64,000 bases of DNA, from the NCBI GenBank assembly GCA_964437595.1, contig CAYTHO010000019.1:9932-73931 (forward strand), given 5' to 3'. The notes under the pieces were generated by a model. It searched no databases and was not told the origin of the DNA. It saw nothing but the letters and a program-made list of their open reading frames with translations. Shown here one piece after another: positions 49,369 to 57,735 of the stretch. Origin of the DNA: DSYU01 sp964437595. Its GTDB lineage: Bacteria; Chloroflexota; Anaerolineae; Anaerolineales; Anaerolineaceae. Each line of letters begins with the position of its first letter. Position 1 is the stretch's first letter. Both the position numbers and the translations under genes were made by a program.

Positions 49369-50508
49369 ATGAAAATACGTATGGAAAAAAGACAAATCTG
49401 GCGGCATTTCGACTTCTGGTTATTTGGGGCCGTCATTATCCTTTGTGTTTTTGGTGTAGCGATGATTCGCTCGGCGATTGCCGGGAATGAGACGCTGATG
49501 TACCTGATTCAGCGGCAGATGATCTTCATTGCCGTCAGCCTGGTGGTAATCCTGGCTGCCGCCTGGGTCGATTATCATTACTGGTTTTCGCTGTCCAATG
49601 TCATGTACGTGGTGGCAGTAGGCTCGCTGCTCGGGATTTATGTTTTTGGCACCGCCATTTATGGCTCTGCCCGCTGGTTGGATACGGGCTTGATCTTGAT
49701 CCAGCCTTCCGAGCTGGCAAAGATTATTATGATCATTGTGCTGGCGGCCTATTTTGCCCGGCAGCAGAATGCTCCTCGCGATATCAAGTGGATAGCGCGC
49801 GGCCTGATTATGACATTTGGCGTGGTAGTCTGGATTTTGCTCCAGCCAAACCTCAGCACCTCGCTGGTGATCATGGTCCTGTGGTTTGCGATGATGTGGG
49901 TTAGTGGTCTGCCCACCCGCTACCTGATCATTATCGCCGCAATTGGGATTGTTGTATTGATTGCATTTCTTGGCCTGCTGGCAATGGGAATCAAAATTCC
50001 TTTCATTGAGGATTATCAGCTCCAGCGGGTGGCCAACTTTCTCTTCCCTGACCCGAATGCCCGCCATGGCGAAACCTACAACGTTGACCAGGCGCTGATC
50101 ACGATCGGCTCAGGCGGCTGGTCTGGGCAGGGATATGGGCAGGGCACGCAGGTGCAGCTGCGTTACCTCAAGGTGCGCCATACCGATTTTATTTTTGCTG
50201 CTATGGCCGAGGAATTTGGCTTTATTGGCACGGTGATCGTGGTTTCCGTGCTGGTGTTTGTGATATTTCGCTGCTTCCGCGCTGCCCGCAAAGCCAGTGA
50301 TATGTTTGGAGCTTTAATCGCTTATGGCTTTGGGTTCCTGATTTTCTTTCAAACTGCCGTTAATATCGGGGTAAACCTAAAAGTCTTGCCAGTCACCGGC
50401 CTGACCCTTCCTTTCATTAGCTATGGCGGCAGTTCACTGCTGTCACTGGCGCTTGGGATTGGGCTGGTAGAGAGTGTGATCTTGCGGCACAAACCGCTTG
50501 AATTCTAA
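49369..50508 (+). CDS. rodA: peptidoglycan glycosyltransferase RodA (SEDS family)
   Basis: 379 residues, about ten membrane segments. SEDS motifs: YGSARWLDTGLILIQPSELA with KIIMIIVLAAYFARQQ, LQPNLSTSLVIMVLWFAMMW, GSGGWSGQGYGQGTQVQLRY, LKVRHTDFIFAAMAEEFGFI and LPVTGLTLPFISYGGSSLLS, the last being the family signature. Polymerises glycan strands with PBP2 (45308). The start is uncertain: ATG 49369 or ATG 49381, neither with a Shine-Dalgarno, and a strong hairpin sits immediately upstream. Confidence 0.94.
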   Translation: MKIRMEKRQIWRHFDFWLFGAVIILCVFGVAMIRSAIAGNETLMYLIQRQMIFIAVSLVVILAAAWVDYHYWFSLSNVMYVVAVGSLLGIYVFGTAIYGSARWLDTGLILIQPSELAKIIMIIVLAAYFARQQNAPRDIKWIARGLIMTFGVVVWILLQPNLSTSLVIMVLWFAMMWVSGLPTRYLIIIAAIGIVVLIAFLGLLAMGIKIPFIEDYQLQRVANFLFPDPNARHGETYNVDQALITIGSGGWSGQGYGQGTQVQLRYLKVRHTDFIFAAMAEEFGFIGTVIVVSVLVFVIFRCFRAARKASDMFGALIAYGFGFLIFFQTAVNIGVNLKVLPVTGLTLPFISYGGSSLLSLALGIGLVESVILRHKPLEF

Positions 50509-50593
50509 GGGTACTAAAATTTTTCAACACACAAGTCCTAACCCTGGACAAATAGAAATGGGAGTGTTAAAATACTCTCCGTTGAGCGCACAC

Positions 50594-50664
50594 TGGGGGC
50601 TCGTCTAACGGCAGGACAGCAGACTCTGGATTTGCTTGTAGCGGTTCGAATCCGTTGCCCCCAG
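50594..50664 (+). tRNA. tRNA-Gln (anticodon CTG)
   Basis: Acceptor TGGGGGC pairs with GCCCCCA (50657-50663), discriminator G. D arm with GTCTAACGGCAGGACA, anticodon arm GCAGA-CTCTGGA-TTTGC (one G·T), anticodon CTG, T arm AGCGG-TTCGAAT-CCGTT. 3' CCA not encoded. Confidence 0.95.
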
Positions 50665-50688
50665 CCTAAAAAGAGTTGTAAATAAAGT

Positions 50689-50736
50689 AGAGAGCATTTG
50701 GATCAGCGAGACTGGTCAGAATGCTCTCTTCTTTTT
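50689..50736 (+). terminator. terminator after tRNA-Gln
   Basis: AGAGAGCATT (50689-50698) pairs with AATGCTCTCT (50720-50729), with an inner GATCAG/CTGGTC stem, followed by TCTTTTT. Confidence 0.8.
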
Positions 50737-50746
50737 GGCGCGCCGG

Positions 50747-50775
50747 TTGACATATTTGATATTAGAAAATATGTT
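50747..50775 (+). promoter_or_regulatory. promoter of the membrane-anchored protein gene 50850
   Basis: Perfect TTGACA (50747-50752), 17-base spacer, TATGTT (50770-50775, 4/6). Start of transcription near 50783. Confidence 0.5.
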
Positions 50776-50788
50776 CTGCGTACTATGG

Positions 50789-50813
50789 TTTATGATATAC
50801 TTATAATCATAAA
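50789..50813. promoter_or_regulatory. palindromic operator downstream of the 50747 promoter
   Basis: TTTATGAT and ATCATAAA form perfect 8-base arms around 9 bases, at about +7 to +31 of the predicted transcript. A TATAAT (50802-50807) inside it may be an alternative -10. Typical size for a TetR/MarR/FUR-like dimer site; regulator unknown. Confidence 0.5.
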
Positions 50814-50849
50814 TTGTTCCTGTGTTTACAAAGTTTGGGAAGGAAGATT

Positions 50850-51611
50850 TTGAAGACACTGCTTTCATTTTTTGGTCAGATCTTTTTCGCTGTACTGGCC
50901 ATTCTGGGCATCGGCCTGCTACTTTTTTACATGAACCTGACCGATACTCCAGGGATTTTGCGAAACCTGGCCCAGCGCGTGCAGGCTGAGTTTTCACAGA
51001 CTACCGCAACCCTGGAAGGGCCCAACATACCGGACCTGACGAACCCGGATTCGCCTGATGTTCAAATTACCGTGGTTGGCAGTGGGAAAATGGAGAAGAC
51101 TGACTTGCTGCCCGCACACTCGCTGCCTATCGTTCCAACGCAATCGGAACCCGTAATGGAAAACCTCGTACCGGTTCCTGAACCGACCTTTACGCCCATT
51201 CCGCCGATGGACCCGCTGGTTTACCAGACGGAAGCCACTATCCGTCTGAAACGTTTTGCAGCGTCCCTGGAACGCTGGATGGTCTCCAATGACCGGCTGA
51301 TGCTGGATGATTCCCTGATGCAGGATGCCGCCTGGCGCGAAGAGGTTACGGCGAACCTGGACGCGGCTGCCTCCGAAGGGCAGCTTCTGGCAAATATTGG
51401 CCAGCCGCCAGAACAACACGCGGAGATTGATGGTTGGCTGGTGCGCGCCGGGTTGGAAGCTGACCGCCTGCAAGCCTACTATCTCCAGGGTCTCGAAACC
51501 GGCAGTCCCAATGATTTTGCCTCCGCAGCCGACAGCTTCACCCGCATTAAAAAATTCCTGGCTGAGGCTGCCCAGCGAATGCTCCTGGCCGGTTGGGAGT
51601 TTGAGCCATAA
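50850..51611 (+). CDS. membrane-anchored extracytoplasmic protein of unknown function
   Basis: 253 residues from TTG 50850, chosen because GGAAGGAAG lies just upstream; an in-frame TTG at 50814 would add 12 residues unlike a signal anchor. N-terminal helix LLSFFGQIFFAVLAILGIGL, not followed by a lipobox. Residues ~45-125 are Pro-rich and probably disordered (NLVPVPEPTFTPIPPMDPLV). Residues ~130-253 are predicted helical (IRLKRFAASLERWMVSNDRL, AASEGQLLANIGQPPEQHAE, FASAADSFTRIKKFLAEAAQ). No family is recognised. Expression is probably regulated: a good promoter is followed by a perfect palindrome. Confidence 0.65.
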   Translation: MKTLLSFFGQIFFAVLAILGIGLLLFYMNLTDTPGILRNLAQRVQAEFSQTTATLEGPNIPDLTNPDSPDVQITVVGSGKMEKTDLLPAHSLPIVPTQSEPVMENLVPVPEPTFTPIPPMDPLVYQTEATIRLKRFAASLERWMVSNDRLMLDDSLMQDAAWREEVTANLDAAASEGQLLANIGQPPEQHAEIDGWLVRAGLEADRLQAYYLQGLETGSPNDFASAADSFTRIKKFLAEAAQRMLLAGWEFEP

Positions 51612-51627
51612 GGGCGAAGCATCCACG

Positions 51628-51672
51628 AAAAAAATCAGACTGCGGCGCATAAACGCTGCAGTCTGATTTTTT
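51628..51672. terminator. bidirectional terminator
   Basis: AAAAAATCAGACTGC pairs perfectly with GCAGTCTGATTTTTT over a 14-base loop. It lies between converging genes ending at 51611 and 51695. Confidence 0.85.
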
Positions 51673-51694
51673 GGTGATGTAATTTGGCAGTGCG

Positions 51695-54469
51695 TTATTT
51701 TGCTCGCTGGCGGATGACTTTTACTGTCTCAACCGCAGCAAAGACGATGACGCTGAAAGCCAGGCTGATCAACAAGTCTCGCAGGGAGAGCGGGGTGGTT
51801 GAGAAAGCCGCATTCAGGAATGGTGTATAAATCACCGCAAGCTGCAGCAAGAAGGTCAGCAGCACAGAGCCCAGCATGGCTTTGTTCGAGAACAGGCCGA
51901 TCTGGAAGATTGTGTCACGCTCTGAACGAGTTGCCAGGGCATTTCCCATCTGCGCCAATGTGAGGGTGGTAAAGGTGACCGTTTGCCAGACGGCAGGGGA
52001 CGCGGCAGGGTCGATCCGGTAATAAATATACCCAACGGCCAGCGATACCAGGCCCATCAGCAGGCCGATCCATAAAATATCCCGTGCCATACCGCGCCCG
52101 AAGATGTTTTCTTTTGGTGGATGGGGCGGGCGATTCATGGTGTTCCGCTCGGCTGGTTCAATGGTCAGCGCCAGGCCGGGCAGTCCATCGGTAACCAGAT
52201 TGACCCATAAGATTTGCAGCGGGGTGAGCGGCAGGGGCATGCCTATAAATGGCGCGGCAAGCATTACCCAGATCTCACCGGCATTCGAGGTCATTGTATA
52301 TTTGATGAACTTGCGGATGTTGTCATAAATGCGCCGGCCTTCTTCAACTGCCGCAACAATGGTAGCAAAGTTATCATCCAGCAGGATCATATCCGATGCT
52401 TCTTTAGAAACGTCCGTGCCGGTAATGCCCATTGCCACGCCAATCTGCGCCTTCTTTAGCGCGGGGGCATCATTCACACCGTCGCCGGTCATGGCTACCA
52501 CGTGCCCCCGGTCCTGCAGGGCCTGGACAATTTTTAGCTTATGCTCTGGCGAAACCCTTGCATATACTGGAATTTCTTCTACAACGGATTCGAACTGCTG
52601 AACCGGCATTTCATCCAGCTCGCGCCCGGTCAGCGTTCGCCCTTGTTGGGCAATACCCAACTCGCTGGCGATGTAGCTGGCCGTAAGAGGATGGTCACCC
52701 GTAATCATCACCGGGCGGATGCCGGCAGTTTGTGCGATACGCACGGCATCTTTTACTTCAGCGCGGGCGGGGTCAATCATGCCAAACATGCCCAGGAAGA
52801 TTAAGTCACTTTCCAATGGCCCTTCACCCAGATTGGTAGCAACCGCCTCATCGACCACACCCAGCTCGCGCAGCCCGAATGCCACACCTAACACGCGCAT
52901 GCCGTTCTGCGCCAGTTCATTATTGGCTTTCAGGATGCGTTCTCGCCATTTTTCGTCCATCGGCTCGGCTTCGCCACGCGTCCATACCCAATTTGAAACA
53001 TCCAGCAGTCCATCTACCGCGCCTTTGGTAATGACCAGGTACTGATCGGGCGAGAAGAAGTCAGGGCGCTCATCTTTATAGGGGTCCAGCAGGGCCGGGA
53101 CTTTTTCGGGCACGGGGCGGTGAACGGTGGTCATCCGTTTGCGTTCGGAGTCGAACGGCAATTCGGCAACCCGTGGAAAGGCCTGGTCTAGCTCGGCTTT
53201 CCATAACCCGGCGCGAGCGGCAGCGATCACCAGGGCGCCTTCTGTCGGATCGCCAATGCTTGAAAAGGTGCCTGGTTCCCCGGAGATGGGCTCCAGGCTG
53301 GCATCGCTGCACAATGCTCCACCAGCCATGGTCAGCACTACGGCGGGGCTATCAACCAGCAAAGTTTCGACCGGGTCATCGCGGCTGACGGTGGGGCTAA
53401 AACTGCGCAGGCGCTCTTTCAGGTTCAGTGAGTTGCCAGCTACATCTACCACGGTAACCGTCATGCGGTTTTCTGTCAGCGTGCCGGTTTTATCTGAGCA
53501 GATAACGGTAACTGAGCCGAGTGTTTCCACAGCAGGCAGTTTCCGGATCAGTGCATTGCGCTTTAACATACGCTGCGCGCCCAGGGCCAGTGCAATGGTC
53601 ACAACCGCGGGTAAACCTTCTGGCACGGCGGCCACGGCCATGCTGATGGCCGTCATAATGAGCACGCGGACTTCCTCGCCGCGCAACAGTCCCAGTACAA
53701 AAACAACCGCAACGATGGCCAGCGCTGCCAGAGCCAGGCCTTTACCTAACTGTTCCAGGCGGCGCTGCAGGGGGGTTTTCTCTGACCCAACCGACTGGAT
53801 CATGTCGGCGATTTTACCCAGTTGTGTCTGCATGCCGGTATCGGTTACCAATACCGTTCCCCGGCCATAAGAAACCGCGGTTCCCATATGCACCATGTTC
53901 ACCCGGTCGCCAATAGGCGCGTTTTCCAGGCTCAGCGGCGCAATATTCTTCTCAACCGCCTCTGATTCCCCGGTCAGCACGGCTTCTTGCACGCGCAGGT
54001 TGATGCTTTCCAAAAGGCGGCCATCCGCAGGAACCGTATTACCGGCTTCTAGCTGGAGAACGTCTCCCGGTACAACCTCACGCGCACTGATCTCAACCAG
54101 ATGGCCGTCGCGCCGGGCATGCACTTTTGGAACGGCCATTCGTTTCAGGGCTGCCATGGCCTGCTCAGCGCGATATTCTTGGGTAAAACCGAGAATGGCG
54201 TTCAAAACAACAATAATAAAGATGACCAACGCATCGGTAAATTCTCCCATAATGATCGAAACGACCGCGGAAACGATAAGAATAACCACCATAATCCCGG
54301 TTAGCTGTTCCCAAAGAATCGCCCAGGGGCCTTTTGCTCCCCGTTCGACTAATTCATTTGGTCCATACTTTTGTAAACGTTGGGCAGCTTCATCCGTGCT
54401 GAGACCATTTTTGTCGGTGTTTAGTTTTAATATCGTTTCTTCTGTATTGAGCTGGTACCAATCTGTCAT
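51695..54469 (-). CDS. cation-translocating P-type ATPase (P2A/P2B, probably Ca2+)
   Basis: 924 residues. N-terminal cation ATPase domain (LNTDKNGLSTDEAAQRLQKY), A-domain VLTGESEAVEKN (TGES), helix 4 AVPEGLPAVVTIALALGAQR, phosphorylation site ICSDKTGTLTENRMTV, hinge MTGDGVNDAPALKKAQIGVA, helix 6 ILWVNLVTDGLPGLALTIEP and the C-terminal membrane domain. PEGLP in helix 4 and NLVTDGLPALAL-like helix 6 are as in SERCA/PMR1-type calcium pumps; Na+ or Mn2+ remains possible. GGAGGAATAACCT precedes the ATG. Single gene with its own terminator. Confidence 0.9.
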   Translation of the reverse strand: MTDWYQLNTEETILKLNTDKNGLSTDEAAQRLQKYGPNELVERGAKGPWAILWEQLTGIMVVILIVSAVVSIIMGEFTDALVIFIIVVLNAILGFTQEYRAEQAMAALKRMAVPKVHARRDGHLVEISAREVVPGDVLQLEAGNTVPADGRLLESINLRVQEAVLTGESEAVEKNIAPLSLENAPIGDRVNMVHMGTAVSYGRGTVLVTDTGMQTQLGKIADMIQSVGSEKTPLQRRLEQLGKGLALAALAIVAVVFVLGLLRGEEVRVLIMTAISMAVAAVPEGLPAVVTIALALGAQRMLKRNALIRKLPAVETLGSVTVICSDKTGTLTENRMTVTVVDVAGNSLNLKERLRSFSPTVSRDDPVETLLVDSPAVVLTMAGGALCSDASLEPISGEPGTFSSIGDPTEGALVIAAARAGLWKAELDQAFPRVAELPFDSERKRMTTVHRPVPEKVPALLDPYKDERPDFFSPDQYLVITKGAVDGLLDVSNWVWTRGEAEPMDEKWRERILKANNELAQNGMRVLGVAFGLRELGVVDEAVATNLGEGPLESDLIFLGMFGMIDPARAEVKDAVRIAQTAGIRPVMITGDHPLTASYIASELGIAQQGRTLTGRELDEMPVQQFESVVEEIPVYARVSPEHKLKIVQALQDRGHVVAMTGDGVNDAPALKKAQIGVAMGITGTDVSKEASDMILLDDNFATIVAAVEEGRRIYDNIRKFIKYTMTSNAGEIWVMLAAPFIGMPLPLTPLQILWVNLVTDGLPGLALTIEPAERNTMNRPPHPPKENIFGRGMARDILWIGLLMGLVSLAVGYIYYRIDPAASPAVWQTVTFTTLTLAQMGNALATRSERDTIFQIGLFSNKAMLGSVLLTFLLQLAVIYTPFLNAAFSTTPLSLRDLLISLAFSVIVFAAVETVKVIRQRAK

Positions 54470-54572
54470 AGGTTATTCCTCCGGATTACTGTTATTGTAT
54501 ATTAAAGCGTGAGATCTGTGCCATTTGAATAACAAATTTTCCCAAAGATCTTTCTTCTAAAAATATAAATCA

Positions 54573-56549
54573 TTATCCGTTTGGATGATTGCGTACAACC
54601 CCCACTTCAATTTCTGCAATGGCCTCATCCGGCGGCATGCCAGTATTTTCATCCCACCCTGATTCTCTCCAGTACAACCGGACCATCTCATCTATGTTAA
54701 GGGTCCGCATGCGGTTTGCTCCCCTGGTCTGCGGCGGAAGGCCGAGGGCACGGGCGTTGATTGCGTGGCGCAGTGGGACGCCCTGGCGCGCATTAAACAT
54801 CTGCTTTAGGGTTTGAATGCGCGCCCCAATTTGCATATATCCCAGCGGCGTTTCTTCCCAACCGGTGGCGGCATTCAACCATTCGAAAACCGGTACGCGG
54901 TGCACGCCAATCAGGGCTCCGAACAGGCATAAACCGACCCCGTTCATCACCTGGCTGAATTGGCTGCAGGCCACGGCTGCCCTGGCCAGGTCGCGGCCCT
55001 GTTTCCCATGGGTTGTATATTTCGCGCTTTTCCAATACAGCGGCTTCGAGGGCGGCAGCCCAGGAACGCGCTTCCAGAGCTGAAACATTTCATAGTACAA
55101 CTGCGATCCGTTGGTATGCCGGCCCGGCATTGGCTCGACCACGGCGTGCAGCGAGAAACCCGGATCATTGCGCCCATCGTGCATTGCCAGTTCCTGCCCG
55201 CCAGCGTGTACCGCGAATTTCTCCGCGCCGTTTCCGATTCGGGCGGCTGCAGCGCGACTGCCATCTGCCAGCAGATCTCCAATCCCTTGCCGGGCAATCA
55301 TCCGGTCAACCAGTTCCATAATTGCCTGGGTGTTTCCCCAACGCAAATCTAATCCATCTAGCTGTGCCTTACTGAGCATTCCATGTTCCGCGCACTCGAT
55401 GGCAAATGCAATTGTTCCTCCGGCAGAGATCGAGTCCATACCGGCGCGGTTTAGCTTTTCGTTAATCGCGAATATACTTTCCAGATCCTTGTTGCCCAGC
55501 AGCCCGCCCCATGAAAGAACGGTCTCGTATTCGGGCTTGTGCCCTTCTTTCACTACTTCGTTAGAGATAATTCCGCCGCAGCCCAGCGCGCACGAACGGC
55601 AGTGGTATTTTTTGTTTTCATACTGGGTAATCCGATCAGGATCGGAGGAATCCGAGTGCTTGAAACCAAAATCGGCGCTGCTGCCGCGCCAGTTCTGAAT
55701 CGGCGCGTCACCCATCTCGACGCTGATCTGGTTCATACTGATTGTCCCCCAGCGCTGCAAGAGCCATTTATAGAGCATGCCGTCCTGCATCCATTGGAAG
55801 GGCAGTATACGCATGAGCGTACCCATAAATCGGGTGATTTTGCCCGGTGGAAGCGGAATTTTGAGCCGTACCGCCGATAATGCCTTCTGGCTCAACCGCT
55901 GCATGGACTCTTTATCATGCGCTGTGATCCTTTGTTTGCCTCGCAGAACAATCGCTTTAATGCGCTTGGCGCCCATCACAGCGCCTAAGCCAGAGCGAGC
56001 CGCCATTCTCCCACCATCATTGCTAATTGCCGCGATCAATGAAAGCCGCTCTCCGGCAGGGCCGATACAAGCTACGGCGCTGTCTGGAAAGGCATTGCGC
56101 AGTTCGCGTTCTGTTTCAACTGCATCCATTCCCCACAGTTGATCCGCATCATGCAGTTCCGCGGCGCCATTATTGACGACCAGGGTCACCGGCCATGGGC
56201 TGATCCCCTTGAAGAAAATGCCATCGTATCCGCTGCGCTTCAATGCGGATGCCAGGGTTCCGCCGCAGTTGGCTTCTCCCCATGCTCCAGTTAATGGCGA
56301 TTTTGCTGCTGCCATCCAGCGCCCGGTAAACAGGCTGTTTGTTCCATTTAACAATCCAGAAACAAATCCCAGGACATTATCTGGCCCAAGCGGATCAGCA
56401 CCAGGGGGAATTTCGCGATACAGAAGCAGGGCGGCAAGGCCAACCCCAGAGAGAAAGCGCCGGTATAGTTCATCTGGAATATGCTCTTCGTAAATCGTTC
56501 TGTGGGTCAGGTCAACCCATAATACCTTTCCCATTACGGCTGGCTGCAT
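54573..56549 (-). CDS. aldehyde:ferredoxin oxidoreductase (tungsten/molybdenum bis-pterin)
   Basis: 658 residues, a usual AOR length (~600-650). The N-terminus MGKVLWVDLTHRTIYEEHIP is diagnostic; then SLFTGRWMAAAKSPLTGAWG with EANCGGTLASALKRSGYDGI, the pterin-binding SARSGLGAVMGAKRIKAIVL, and the cluster Cys CRSCALGCGG in the middle with a fourth Cys in GVGLCLFGALIGVH. It oxidises aldehydes to acids with ferredoxin. MoeA is 3 kb away on the same strand and could supply the cofactor. AGGAG is 5 bases before the ATG. The start may also be the Met at MGKVL. Confidence 0.93.
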   Translation of the reverse strand: MQPAVMGKVLWVDLTHRTIYEEHIPDELYRRFLSGVGLAALLLYREIPPGADPLGPDNVLGFVSGLLNGTNSLFTGRWMAAAKSPLTGAWGEANCGGTLASALKRSGYDGIFFKGISPWPVTLVVNNGAAELHDADQLWGMDAVETERELRNAFPDSAVACIGPAGERLSLIAAISNDGGRMAARSGLGAVMGAKRIKAIVLRGKQRITAHDKESMQRLSQKALSAVRLKIPLPPGKITRFMGTLMRILPFQWMQDGMLYKWLLQRWGTISMNQISVEMGDAPIQNWRGSSADFGFKHSDSSDPDRITQYENKKYHCRSCALGCGGIISNEVVKEGHKPEYETVLSWGGLLGNKDLESIFAINEKLNRAGMDSISAGGTIAFAIECAEHGMLSKAQLDGLDLRWGNTQAIMELVDRMIARQGIGDLLADGSRAAAARIGNGAEKFAVHAGGQELAMHDGRNDPGFSLHAVVEPMPGRHTNGSQLYYEMFQLWKRVPGLPPSKPLYWKSAKYTTHGKQGRDLARAAVACSQFSQVMNGVGLCLFGALIGVHRVPVFEWLNAATGWEETPLGYMQIGARIQTLKQMFNARQGVPLRHAINARALGLPPQTRGANRMRTLNIDEMVRLYWRESGWDENTGMPPDEAIAEIEVGVVRNHPNG

Positions 56550-56690
56550 GAACTTCTCCTGGATAGGTTATGAATGCGGATTATACATCGTTATTTTCCT
56601 GGGCATGGCCACGGTTTGCAATACTGATAACCCTTTGCCCGCGATCCTGTTCTGGGTTATCATTGCGCCATTATTCAGTGGAGGTTCTTA

Positions 56691-57695
56691 TTGAAGACGT
56701 TTGTAACCGGCGCGACCGGGTTTATCGGCAGGCATTTGGTTCAGCGGCTTGTACAGGACGGGCATGAAGTACGCTGCCTGGTTCGAAAAACCAGCCAAAC
56801 CTATTTTCTCCAATACCTGGGAGCGCAATTGATCTATGGTGATGTAAATGACCTGGCGGCACTTCGTGAGGGTGTGTACGGCTGTGACTGGCTTTTTCAT
56901 CTGGCAAACCTGTATTCCATGTGGGAGCCAGACCGCAGCAGGTATACCAACATCAATATCGAGGGAACCCGCAATGTGATGGAAGTCGCGCTGGAAACGG
57001 GGGTGAAAAAGGTTGTGTACGTCAGTACGGTGGCAGTATATGGCAAGCCTGAAGAGATCCCATTTAGAGAGGAAAGCCGCCCCGGCCCGCAGTTCTTCAG
57101 CGAGTATGCTCATACAAAAGCCGTAGCGAATGAAATTGCCTGGGATGCCCACCGCCGCGGTCTTCCGCTGGCAGTGTTATATCCGGGCATTGTTCTTGGC
57201 GCAGGAGATGAAAAGGCCTCTGGTCATTATATTCAGGATATTGTTCGCCGGCGCGTGCCCTCCACGATCTTTCATCATTCGCTGGCTACTTATGTATATG
57301 TGGGTGACCTGATAGAGGCGATGCTGTGCGCGGCAGAAAAGCCGGAGGCAATTGGTCAGAAGTATCTGATAGGCCGCCATACTCTGGATGGCCGCTCTTA
57401 CGCCAAACTGATCAGCGAGGTTTCTGGCGTCCCGCTGCCGCTGTTTCAATTTCCAGATTGGATGGTTCTCGCCGCGGCTTATCTCCTCACTGCCGTATCT
57501 CAGATCACCCGCCGCCCGCCGCCCTGGGGACTCTCGGTGGATGCTGGCTGGACGTTGAAAAATGGTTTCTGCTGCGATGGCTCGAAGGCAGAGCGCGAGC
57601 TGGGAATCCGCTATACTCCCATCCGCGTAGCGCTTGAAGAAGCGATTGCTTCGTATCGTGCATTGTGGCGTAGGACAAAAGAGAATCGAAAGTAA
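56691..57695 (+). CDS. NAD-dependent sugar epimerase/reductase (extended SDR)
   Basis: 334 residues; TTG start at 56691 supported by GGAGG eight bases upstream. NAD motif KTFVTGATGFIGRHLVQRLV, then YGDVNDLAALREGVYGCDWL, VVYVSTVAVYGKPEEIPFRE, catalytic EYAHTKAVANEIAW (YxxxK), and PGIVLGAGDEKASGHYIQDI. It resembles the HpnA/dihydroflavonol-4-reductase-like group. The C-terminal part (LLTAVSQITRRPPPWGLSVD) is hydrophobic in places. Probably acts on a nucleotide-sugar or lipid-linked sugar. Divergent from the AOR gene. Confidence 0.88.
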   Translation: MKTFVTGATGFIGRHLVQRLVQDGHEVRCLVRKTSQTYFLQYLGAQLIYGDVNDLAALREGVYGCDWLFHLANLYSMWEPDRSRYTNINIEGTRNVMEVALETGVKKVVYVSTVAVYGKPEEIPFREESRPGPQFFSEYAHTKAVANEIAWDAHRRGLPLAVLYPGIVLGAGDEKASGHYIQDIVRRRVPSTIFHHSLATYVYVGDLIEAMLCAAEKPEAIGQKYLIGRHTLDGRSYAKLISEVSGVPLPLFQFPDWMVLAAAYLLTAVSQITRRPPPWGLSVDAGWTLKNGFCCDGSKAERELGIRYTPIRVALEEAIASYRALWRRTKENRK

Positions 57696-57735
57696 ACCCG
57701 GCGGCGGGGGAAGATGGGGTAACGATGCTGGCTGT

